Source: Parvularia atlantis (Eukaryota > Opisthokonta > Rotosphaerida). From it: DNA of 26,908 bases. The position numbers were made by a program, and so were the translations under genes. The stretch spans positions 1-26,908 of the forward strand of contig CALSCO010000784.1 of NCBI GenBank assembly GCA_943704415.1, read 5' to 3'. Shown one piece after another: positions 18,769 through 26,908 of this stretch (its first letter is position 1; every line of letters starts with the position of its first letter). The notes beneath the pieces are model-generated. The model had not been told where the DNA came from. It did no database searches and saw only the letters and a program-made list of their open reading frames with translations.

Positions 18769-21700
18769 CTAACTCGCAGACAGGCCCGGCCGCGCCGGCG
18801 TCGCCTTGTCGGCCTCGGCGCGTTTCCGGCTGAGCCATGTCGCCGAGCGCGTGCCCGCCCCGGCGACCTTGGTCCGCTGCGTCTGGATTGACAGGTTGTA
18901 CCACGCCGTGGCCATGAGTCGCTGCTCGGTCTTGGCCGTGTCGAACAGCTGCTGGAAGCCCTCGCGGATCTCCTTGAGCCTGGCCTCGGCGTCGGCGACT
19001 GCGAGCGCGGTGTCAGATCCACCAAACGCAACGCCGCGCACGCACCACGCTGCGACGCGTCCTCGCTGCTGACCTGCGACACGAGCGCGAGTGGCGTCAG
19101 TTCACGGCAGCGCAACAACAAAGCCGCCACCTTTTGCGTCTCCTTCTGCAGCGCGTCCTTGAGCTTCTTGAGGCTGACCTGGTGCTCCTTCAGGCTCGCC
19201 TGCAGCTCCTCGATTTTCTCTGCACGCCCGCGCCGGCGTCAGTACCACCACACGCACACGCACCCCCCCCCCCCCCCCCCCCCCCTGCGCACCCATCGCC
19301 AGCTTGAGCTTCTCCTTCAGGATCTCGGGGTGCTCGGCTGCGTTCATCGGCAGGCCCTTCTCTAGCACCTCGGCGTACTTGACCTGCAGCAGCATGTGAG
19401 AGGGGACGCGAGCACAGACCCCGGGCTGCGGCACCTGCATCTCGTTGATCTGCGTGCGCAGCGTGCTCTCCGTGCGCATGTGCGTCTGCACCTGCAGGTT
19501 GAGGTCGCTGCGCGCGGCGAGCACAGCAGATCAGTCAGCAGGCGACAGCGCGTGCGGCCGGCGCACTTGTTGGCCGCCTGCAGCGCGTTCAGCTCGGCCG
19601 TCATCGCCTGGTGCTTCTTCTCGAGCGTCGCAAGCTCGGCCTCGCGGGCCTCCTTCTGCGCCGCGACCGACTTGATCTGCGGCGCCCGACCAGTCAGTCC
19701 CGCGCGCACAAAATGGCGCGTGCAGTGCGCACCTGCTCGTGCATGCGCCCGTCGTACTGCTTCTTCAGCTCCTCCATCATCTGCTGCTGGTCCTTGCCCA
19801 CGAGCGCCACTGTGCGCGGGCGTGTGAGAGGCCCACCCCAGCGCCCATGTCGCACGCACGCTCCGCCTTGAGCGTGAGCGACTCTTTCGTGAGCGCGTCG
19901 AGCGCGTCCTTGGTCGCCGATAGCGTGCGCTGCAGGTCGGCCAGCTGACGACCGCAGCGCGGTTCGTCAGCCGCGCAGCGCGGTTCGTCAGCCGCGCAGG
20001 CTGTGCGTACCTCGCGCTCCTGCTCAAGCAGCTTGGCGCGCGCCGTCTTGAGCTCGCGGTCGCGCTCGGCCAGCTGCGTGAGCACGGCTGTGTCGTCCCT
20101 GCGCGGCTGTCAGCCGGTGGCAGCGCAGAGCACGGAGGGGGGCGCGTGCGTACGCGGCACGGAAGGTCATCGATTTGGTCTCGAGCTGCTGCAGCTGCGC
20201 CTGGAGCTTCTCGACCGAGTCTACGCACGCACGCGCGACCGTCCAGCGGGGCGCGCACAGGCACACGCGCACACGACGGCACCGTTCAGGTGCAGCGACT
20301 TTTCAAGCTCCTCCTTGTACTTTTGCTCAAGCGCTTCGCGTGCCTTCTTCTCGTCGTCGAGCATGCTGGGCGGCGTGAACGCCCACGCTCAGATTGGGGG
20401 CGCAAGGCGCACCGCACCACAGCACCTGTTCAGCAGCACCTCCTTGTCGCTGCCTCCGGCGCTCTGGCGCAGTGAGCGGTTTTCGCGCTCGAGCCGAGTG
20501 ATGCTCATTTTGCTGCGCCGCAAATCAGTCACCGTGCCCGACGGCTGCCGTGGCGCGGGCACGCACAGCTCGTTGACGATCGTCGCCTGGCCCAGCTCGG
20601 CGGCAAAGCCGGACACGTCTGCGGCCGTTGCGCCGTCAGCTTGCACACACGGCGCCTGCACGCAACCCGCGCACCACCGCCCGCGCCGCCGCCACCGGTC
20701 GCGCCCATCAGCTCGGCCTCGCGCAGGCGCGTCTCGAGCGCGTGCACCTTCTCGAGGCTCTGCGTGCGCTCGGCCTCGAGCCCGCTCACCTGAGGCGGGC
20801 GCTCAGCACACACGCGCGGACGCGCGGTGCGGTGCCACAGCACAGACCTGCTCACGCAGCTTCTTGAGCTCAAACTCAGCCTTGGTCTGCGACGCCACAA
20901 GCTCCTGGTTTTTGCTCGACAGGGCTGGGCCACGCGCCTGAGCGCTGCTGCTTCGCCGCATGCGCGCGCCGCGCGCACGCACCGGCGACCTGCTCCTTGT
21001 ACGCCTCGACCGCGCTCTGCTTAGACGCGGTCTTCACGTAGGCGTCCTCGAGCTGGTTCTGCTTGGACAGCGTCTCCTCCTTCTCCTGCTGCAGCAGCTT
21101 GACCTGCTTGCGCAGCTCGGTGGCCTCCTCGGCCTTCTGCTTGAGCTTCTCAATGATGGCCTCAGACTACGATGTGCGCGTTGCGCAAGCCTTAGCCTGT
21201 TGGTCCGGTCGCATCGCCGCGCGACGCACCTTGGCGAGCCGGTCGGTCATGTGCTTCATCTCGTCGAGCTGGTCGCGCAGGCGTGCGGCCTCCTCCGCCT
21301 GCTTCGCCAGGCTCTCGTTCTGGCGAGGAGGCACGCCCGCGGGTCAGCACGCCTGCGGGTCAGCACGCCTGCGTTGCGTCGCGCTGCGCAATCGGCACAC
21401 GCCTTCTTTGTCAGGTCGCTGATCGACACCGCCTGCTTCTCGGCCAGCTGCTCCGCCTCCTGGCGCTTGGAGTCCGCTTTGAAGCTGCGCATGCCAGGCC
21501 GCTCCATCAGCCGCAGGTCTGCACCGGCAAGAGAGCACACGCACAGCTCCGCCCGCAGCGAGTCGAGCTCGACGCGCAGCACGACGTCTTGCCGTGACGT
21601 CTGATCCTTGCGCGTGAGCAGCTCTTCCCGCTGTTGCGCCTCCTGCAGCTTGCCCTTGAGGTCGTCGTTCTCGAGCAGGAGCTCCTCCTGCAGTCGCGCA

Positions 21701-22681
21701 CGCGGGGTGAGTGCGCTGGCGCGTGTTGCTCTGCGCACGACCGCGCACGTTGTTGCGCGTGAGGCTGTTGAGGTCGGCCGCGAGCTTGGTCTTCTCGGCC
21801 AGCAACTGCTCCTTCTCGGCGGTCAGCTGGTGCAGCTCGGCGCTGAAGTCGGGCTGCTGCTCTTGGCTCCTGCAGCGCGCAGCGTGAGGGTCACAAAGCA
21901 AGGCGCGCTCATGCGTCGCGCACCCGCTCGAGTACGTGCGCGCCCGCGCCGCGGCCTGCGTCAGGTCCATCACCTCCTTCATCACGGCGGCGAGGATGAA
22001 CTGGGTCTGCTCGCTCAGCTCGGTGATGCGCTGGATGTACGTCTCGTTGTTGGCGCACATGATCGCGCAGCCCATGACGATCTTTGCGGTCGCGCGGGGG
22101 CGGCGCAGTCAGCGCCTCGTGCTCGTCGTCGCACACGCGCACGCGCGCAGAGACCCGCACCTGCACCAGCCGCGCGACCAGCTTGACCGTCGGGTGCTGC
22201 GCCACTTCGCTCGGCGGCACAATGAGTGCGCTGCTCTCGAGCTCGAACCCGCTCTGCTTCTCGTACCAGCGCGCGAGGTTCTGCATGGCGGGCGCCGCGT
22301 CAGCCGGCGCGCACAGGCTGCACGCGGCGCGCCTTGAGCAGCTTCTTCAGGTTGGCCTCCTTCAGCACCCAGTTGTCGCGCGCGTCGGCCTTGACCGTCG
22401 ACATGTTGAACAGGGCTGGGTCGCTGCGGCGCGCGCGGCGCGGGTTGGCGCGCATAGCGGGGACAGCGGGGACGGCGGTGCGGGCACGCACATGTCGTTC
22501 ATGATCTCAAACAGCGCCACGCCGTCGGCCAGGTCTAGCAGCGTCTCGGGCTGGCTGCGGAGCGGAAACTGGCGGACCTGCGGACCGGCCATGCGCCCGT
22601 GAGCCGCCGTGCCCGTGCGCCGCCGCGCCGCACCCAGTCGAGCAGCGCGCTCGCGAGGTCGTCGTCGTCCATGTCGTCCAT
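18769..22681 (-). CDS. Hook-family dynein adaptor
   Basis: Hook proteins link early endosomes to dynein-dynactin through an N-terminal CH-like domain and a long coiled coil. The spliced protein is about 840 residues from 25 exons. The start MDDMDDDDLASALLDW opens the Hook domain, which continues DLADGVALFEIMNDIDPALF, NWVLKEANLKKLLKNLARWY and ETYIQRITELSEQTQFILAA. A coiled coil of several hundred residues follows (for example TAEKEQLLAEKTKLAADLNS, LETRLREAELMG, MSITRLERENRSLRQ). The C-terminus LMATAWYNLSIQTQR plus a short basic tail matches the AWYNMGM ending of animal Hooks. GC donors occur at 22281-22332 and 21320-21402. One intron (19220-19292) contains 23 consecutive G in sense, and two introns carry perfect tandem duplications. 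The gene lies 82 bases downstream of the SAC2-like gene on the same strand. Confidence 0.92.
19263..19285 (-). repeat. Poly-G run (23, sense strand) inside a Hook intron
   Basis: On the plus strand this is 23 C; in the Hook transcript it is 23 G, starting a few bases after the GTGCGCAG donor end of a 73-base intron. It closely mirrors the 22-base run in archease. Confidence 0.85.
19954..19995. repeat. Perfect 21-base tandem duplication in a Hook intron
   Basis: The unit GCAGCGCGGTTCGTCAGCCGC (21 bases) is repeated exactly at 19954-19974 and 19975-19995. On the sense strand each copy contains a GGCTGACG branch-like motif, so the intron has two candidate branch sites. Confidence 0.9.
21339..21370. 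repeat. Perfect 16-base tandem duplication in a Hook GC-AG intron
   Basis: GCGGGTCAGCACGCCT is repeated exactly (21339-21354, 21355-21370). In the sense direction each copy contains GTGCTGACCC, again duplicating the branch-like motif. The host intron (21320-21402) begins GC after AAG. Confidence 0.9.
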
Positions 22682-22763
22682 GGTGTCGGGGGCTGCGGCG
22701 TGTGCGCGCGGCTCAGTGCGTGGCACAACCGGCACGAGCCATACAACACACAAAGTGCGATGC

Positions 22764-22771
22764 TCACGTGA
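22764..22771. promoter_or_regulatory. TCACGTGA palindrome overlapping the SAC2-like stop, upstream of Hook
   Basis: An 8-base palindromic E-box begins at the stop codon of the SAC2-like gene and lies 83 bases upstream of the Hook ATG. It is a candidate bHLH site for Hook. The same core hexamer occurs in the gap upstream of ERB1. It is suggestive only, since the hexamer is fairly common in GC-rich DNA. Confidence 0.3.
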
Positions 22772-25625
22772 CCGATACTGTCTGTGACGCATGTAGCGCG
22801 GGCTCGGGCGTCGTCGCGCCGAAGAACCACAGCGTCCGCCGCCGGCTGAGCGGCTCTTCCACGACCTGCGAGCGCGCGGGCGCGCGCGCGCGGGGGGATT
22901 GGGCGACCGTCGTGCACGCCCAGGGCAGCACGGATGGCGCGCACCTTGAGGCGCTCCTTCACCGCGGCGGCGTAGGCGCGCGCGAGGACCTGCACGAGGT
23001 CGGCCAGCAGCAGCGCACCGTCGCCCTCCATCGGCGCGTGCGCGCGGATAATGTAGGTGCGCACGCCCTCGCGCTCGCTGCGTCCGCGCGTGCACCGGCG
23101 CGTTCAGCGGCCAGGCGGGTCGGGTACACATGCGCGAGCGCGCGCGCACCGCTCGGCCGCGTCGGCGGGCGCGTGCAGGGTCACGAACGTGCGGAGGGCG
23201 TACGTGCCGGGCATGCCCTGCGTCGAACGTTGAAAACATCCACGGGCGGCGCGCGTACTGCGACTGCGCACCGCGAGCGGGCCCTTCTGGACGTGGTCGA
23301 TGTCCTCGAGCGGGATGCGGATAAAGTGGTCCACAGCCGCGGCGCGAGCGCGCAGCTTGATGCGGTAGCACGCGAGGCTCGTAAGCATCAGCAGGCGCGG
23401 CTGCAGCTCCTCGCGCTTGTTGATGCTACGCGAGCGTCAGCGCACGCGCGCGCAGAGCCATCCTGCGGGGCGACGTGCCTCGTCACGGGCCACACGCCCA
23501 GCACCGTTTCATTTTCGCGCAGACCGATCGCGGGCATGAGCGGGCCGAGCTGCTGCGTCTGCACGGCGCGCGTCAGCCCCCGTGCGGCGCCACCTCACAG
23601 CAAGCGTGCCTCGACGTCGAATGTGACCAGCGCGAAGCCCGCACGAGCCGGGCGCGGGGGCACGGGCATCAGGCCGAGCGCATAGGCCAGGGCCTCGTCC
23701 AGCTGCGTGCGTCTATCAGCCGGCCTGCGCACGCACTCCGAGACCGCACCGCGTTCTCGGCCGATGGCGCCTGGGCAAACGCGCGACGGATCGGGTCCGA
23801 CGCCTGCAGGCCCATCTCGACGGCGCGCGTGGCGTGCCAGACGCGGTGGATCGGCTTGGACGCGTCCGTGTGCTCGCGCCAGACTGCCGCGCTGCGGTCA
23901 GCCCCACGTGCGCGCATCGTGTGCCCTCGCACCGCTCATGCCAACCTGCCGCCACGCCATAATGGCCGCGCCGCTGTCTTCCTGCAGGCCGGCCATGCGC
24001 TGCAGCAGCACTTGGGCGAGCTCGGTGTGGGCGGTCATGCTCGTGTTGAGGCTGCCGTTGTCGGCCGCGACGTGCATGAGGCCGCGCTGGATCAGGCTCA
24101 CGTCGCGCCCGGCGCTCGACGACGTTGAGCCCTCGGCCGCCTGCATCGGGCCCGCGAAGAAGCTGTGCGCGCGTGGCGACCCGTCAGTCGGGAGACCCAT
24201 TGCGCCGCGCACGCACCCCAACTGCAGCAGCCGGCGCGTCAGGTGCGGCGACAACATCGCCTCCTGCAGGTCGCTCGGCGCCAGCTCGGGCGGCGGGGCG
24301 ACCTCCTGGCAGTAGCTGCGCGCGCGTTTTAGCCCTCTCGCAACGGCGATCGTACGCATCGGCACCTCACGCCTGGTGTCTGCTGCAGCATCGTCGCAAA
24401 GGGCGTCATCTGCGCGCCAAAGTTGACCAGGACGACCGACTCGCACTCCTTGGCCAGGGCGGTCACGTAGCGGCGCAGCAGCGACTGATGAGGGTGCGCG
24501 ACGTCAGCGGGTTGCGGTCTCGGCCGCCTGCCAGGGCGGGCGTCACCTCGATCGCCTCGTTGGCCGCCTGCTTCTGCGACGCCAGCACACGCGGAGCCGC
24601 GCCGCGGCGTTGCACAAAGCTCGCGAGCTGCGCGCCGCGGCAGACGACCAGCTCGACCTCGACCGGCGGCGTGAGCGGGGCGGGCCAGTCTGCGCAAGCG
24701 CGCGTGAGCGACGTCGCGGTCACCAAGGGGGCGCCACCGAACCGTTGCGCGACACGATGCCGCAACGCGTGACGATGGCGATGCTGCTGCCGCTGCCGAT
24801 GTTGGCCACGCCGTCGAGCTGGCGCGTCGTGATCGCTGCGCGCCTTCCCACCCTCAGCAGGCATTGCGCGCGCGTGTCTGTGACGCGCACCGCCGAGCAC
24901 AAGCGAGACCGTCCACTTGCGCTTAAGCTGCGTGCTCTCAACGAACGGCCGGCACATCGATCGGTTCCAGCAGAAGAGCGGGTCGGGGCTGGCCGAGCCG
25001 CGCTCCTGACACGGGCGGGTGAGGTCGAGTGTCGGGCAGTAGTGCAGCACGCCGCTCTGCATTAGGCGGCGCAGCTCGTCCAGGCGCGCCTGCTCGAGGC
25101 GGCGCTGCACGGTGGCGATGAGCCGATCGGACGCGTGCGCGCAACACGCACCGCCGCCTCGGGCAGATCCAGCGGCACGTAGCCGATGCGCACAATGTCG
25201 ACCGCGCGGACCGTGTGCGCGGCGTGGCCGCCCCAAAGCGCGCGCTGCGAGGTCTCGCTGAGCAGGACGAGGTGCGGCCCTGCCATAACCCGTTCTTCAG
25301 GTGCACACGCTCATGCACGCGCCCGTAGTACGCACCCAGGCCCGCGTCCAGCACGCCGAGTACACCGACGTACGCCCGCGACGTGACCAGGACCGAGTCG
25401 CGCAGCGTGTCTGCGCCCGCGGGCGCTCAGCGCAAGGCACCACCCTGTCATCGACTGCGTCACACACCGCTCTCGCTCAGCGCGCCCGTGTCACGCGCGA
25501 CGAGCAGCGCGGGCCCCGCATCGGGCGGCTGCAGCACGAGGTGCGTCTGGGCGGGTTGGGTCCGGTCAGCACCAGCAGCGTGACGCCGTTGCTGGTTTGC
25601 GCGCCTCGTTGGCGAGGAGTTTCAT
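22764..25625 (-). CDS. SAC2/INPP5F-like protein, predicted catalytically inactive Sac domain
   Basis: INPP5F/SAC2 is an endosomal PI4P phosphatase with a Sac domain followed by an hSac2 homodimerisation domain. About 650 residues come from 17 exons. MKLLANETHLVLQ parallels the INPP5F start. Further matches are LHYCPTLDLTRPCQ then DPLFCWNRSMCRPFV (YDLTNSVQ..FFWN), VEVELVVC..LASFVQRRGA (VETEQ..SFVQTRGS), and the hSac2 region FIRIPLEDIDHVQKGP and RTYIIRAHAPMEGDGALLLA. At the catalytic site, where the family has CX5R(T/S), the sequence reads GLMHVAADNGSLNTS: the Cys position is Ala (24063-24065) and the Arg position is Asn (24045-24047). The motif rich in RAGTR and VANFVETE is also eroded. GC donors occur at 25547-25604, 23559-23609 and 23426-23478. 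It ends 82 bases before Hook. Confidence 0.72.
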
Positions 25626-25708
25626 GCGGTCAAACGCGTGTCGTCGCTGTCGCATCGTCCTGTGCAATCCGATCGTCATGTGCAGCATGTGCAAACTCAA
25701 CAACCGCT

Positions 25709-26908
25709 TCAAATGGGCAGCGACACAATCCGCGCAAGGGCGAGGCGGTCGCGCGCGGCGGCTGAGCGAGGCTGGCGTGCCCAGAGCTGTTGGAAGGCGC
25801 ACGAGCAAACGAGCGCAGGATGATTTGGAGCACTGCGCGAAAGTGCCGCCGCATCGTCAGGTACTCGTGCATCGGGTGCATGTGCATCCAGCGCGGCTGG
25901 CGGCCACCACGCGCTGTTGTTGGCACTGGTCTCGGGCGCGGCCTCGGCGTCGGCGTCGGCGCGCGGCTGCAGGCGCCGGTAGAAGAGCTGCAAGTCGCCC
26001 GCCACGGCCACAGCTCCGCCCCACAGGAAGCGCACAAACTTGTCGCCCGCGAGTGACCCGATCGCGTACAGGTCTGGGCAGCCTGGTCAAATACCGGTGC
26101 CACAGCGGCAACGGCGCAGACGCACCTGGCTCGCCGGGCCAGGCAAAGGTGTTACGGTCGAGCGGCACCGGCTGCGTGTCGCCTACAGCCGTCGCCGCAA
26201 GGAGGTGCTGCGGCAGGAAGCCCAGGCACGGCCGCCGCCCGATCAGCACAAAGACGGCCTCGACGTCGGTCAGCGTGACGCTGTGTCGCTCGGCCGAGGC
26301 CGGCGCGCCCGCGGGAACGGGCAGGAGCACGCGCACGGTCACGGGCCCGTGCTCGTCGTCCGTGCCCGGCACAATCGCCTCGACCGCGGCGTCCTGCCGC
26401 TCGTGGCGCGCGTCAGGGCACGGCTCACACACGCGCGCGTCTCGCGGCACCGCACCGCCAGCGGCATATAGTACGCGCCCGAGTCATCGGCCACGACAAT
26501 CTTGCCCGCGCGCATCTGCCCGTACAGCCTGGCGTAGCCCGGGTACTCCTCGGCCGGCAGCTTGGCGAGCGGGCGCGTGCCGGTTCTGCCACCGCGCGCG
26601 GCGTGAGCAAGGCACGCAACGGCCGCAGTGGCGCCCGCGCACGCACCGATGCTTGAACAGGTGCACGACGTTGCAGCCCTTTGCGTGCGCCCCAAAGACC
26701 GCGTCGGCCGCCGCGATGCCCGAGCCGACCTGCAGGGCGATGCTCAGAACATTGATGGGTCTGCATCGCTACCGTCGCCCACGCACCACGACGACCGTGC
26801 GCCGCGCTGGCCGGTCTGTGTGTGTCGCAGGGGCGAGATCGGCGCGCTTGCCGGCGGTATGGTACACGCGCTGCCAGCGGTGCGCGTCAGGAGAGTGCGG
26901 CCCCCCCC
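25709..26908 (-). CDS. OSGIN-like FAD/NAD(P)-binding oxidoreductase, N-terminally partial
   Basis: OSGIN1/2 (OKL38) proteins are flavin-monooxygenase-like oxidoreductases of the pyridine-nucleotide-disulfide fold. Visible are the end of one exon, the Rossmann motif VVVVGSGIAAADAVFGAHAK, NVVHLFKHR, the family block LAKLPAEEYPGYARLYGQM, TDVEAVFVLIGRRPCLGFLP, and the FAD-contacting DLYAIGSLAGDKFVRFLWGG. Four introns fall between these blocks. The N-terminus lies beyond the right edge: the first visible exon appears to start at 26870, after an intron end (CTGAC, GCAG) preceded by poly-G. The C-terminal tail is unsettled. The unspliced frame stops at 25709, while a possible extra splice would read MHEYLTMRRHFRAVLQ and stop at 25630. 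Its start side cannot be judged. Confidence 0.75.
26901..26908 (-). repeat. Poly-G (sense) at the right edge, probably in an OSGIN-like intron
   Basis: On the minus strand the sequence opens with eight G, then a CTGAC branch-like motif and a GGCAG acceptor at 26871-26875 before an open exon. This matches the arrangement of the archease poly-G intron, and suggests that the assembly ended inside a homopolymer. Confidence 0.5.

Noticed and set aside
1-26908. tRNA genes, intron-hosted snoRNAs, CRISPR arrays, transposons, LTR or viral remnants
   Set aside because: I saw no cloverleaf-like segment, no repeat-spacer array, no terminal repeats and no transposase, reverse transcriptase or capsid motifs. 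Introns of about 40-80 bases leave little room for snoRNAs.
1-26908. Bacterial origin suggested by dense GC-rich coding
   Set aside because: Typical eukaryotic proteins (BMS1, ERB1, Hook, PP2A B'', proteasome alpha-4) are broken by spliceosomal introns with consistent phases.

Overview
The window is GC-rich, intron-dense, tightly packed nuclear DNA from a eukaryote, probably one assembly contig, with homopolymer C at its right edge. Every recognisable protein is interrupted by introns of about 40-80 bases. Most begin GTGCG, carry a CTGAC/CTCAC-like branch motif and end in YAG or AAG. I count roughly 135 introns by hand; 14 or 15 of them begin GC rather than GT. The splice signals look fungal-like. 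However, an archease gene (partner of the RtcB tRNA ligase, which Dikarya generally lack), a seven-helix RGS protein, a Hook adaptor and a SAC2/INPP5F-like protein together fit an early-branching fungus or another unicellular eukaryote better than a yeast or mushroom. I do not assign a species.

Layout, left to right. A 5' exon of neuronal calcium sensor NCS1 (minus, 65-173) is followed by an unrecognised 270-residue protein (minus, 303-1216). That gene is divergent from the ribosome-biogenesis GTPase BMS1 (plus, 1275-6417, 27 introns). After a 344-base gap comes a 7TM-RGS protein (plus, 6762-8946), convergent with the ribosome-biogenesis WD40 protein ERB1/BOP1 (minus, 9039-12267). Only 19 bases separate ERB1 from the upstream 20S proteasome subunit alpha-4 (minus, 12287-13405). 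Next is diphthine synthase DPH5 (minus, 13518-14721), whose ATG overlaps the ATG of the opposite-strand archease gene (plus, 14720-15948) in a shared CATG. A PP2A B'' regulatory subunit (plus, 16021-18703) is convergent with a Hook dynein adaptor (minus, 18769-22681). The last two genes are a SAC2/INPP5F-like protein whose catalytic signature appears lost (minus, 22764-25625) and an OSGIN-like flavin oxidoreductase running off the right edge (minus, from 25709).

Themes. Ribosome and translation functions recur (BMS1 for 40S, ERB1 for 60S, DPH5 for EF2 modification, archease for tRNA ligation), mixed with signalling (NCS1, 7TM-RGS, PP2A B'') and endosomal genes (Hook and SAC2-like, adjacent on one strand). 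I see no operon-like pathway and no mobile elements, viral remnants, tRNAs or CRISPR arrays. Nearly all spacers are under 130 bases and no intron is long enough for a typical hosted snoRNA. The most notable signals are the high share of GC-AG introns, the predicted dead SAC2-like phosphatase, the overlapping divergent start codons, and poly-G runs of 22-23 bases inside introns.
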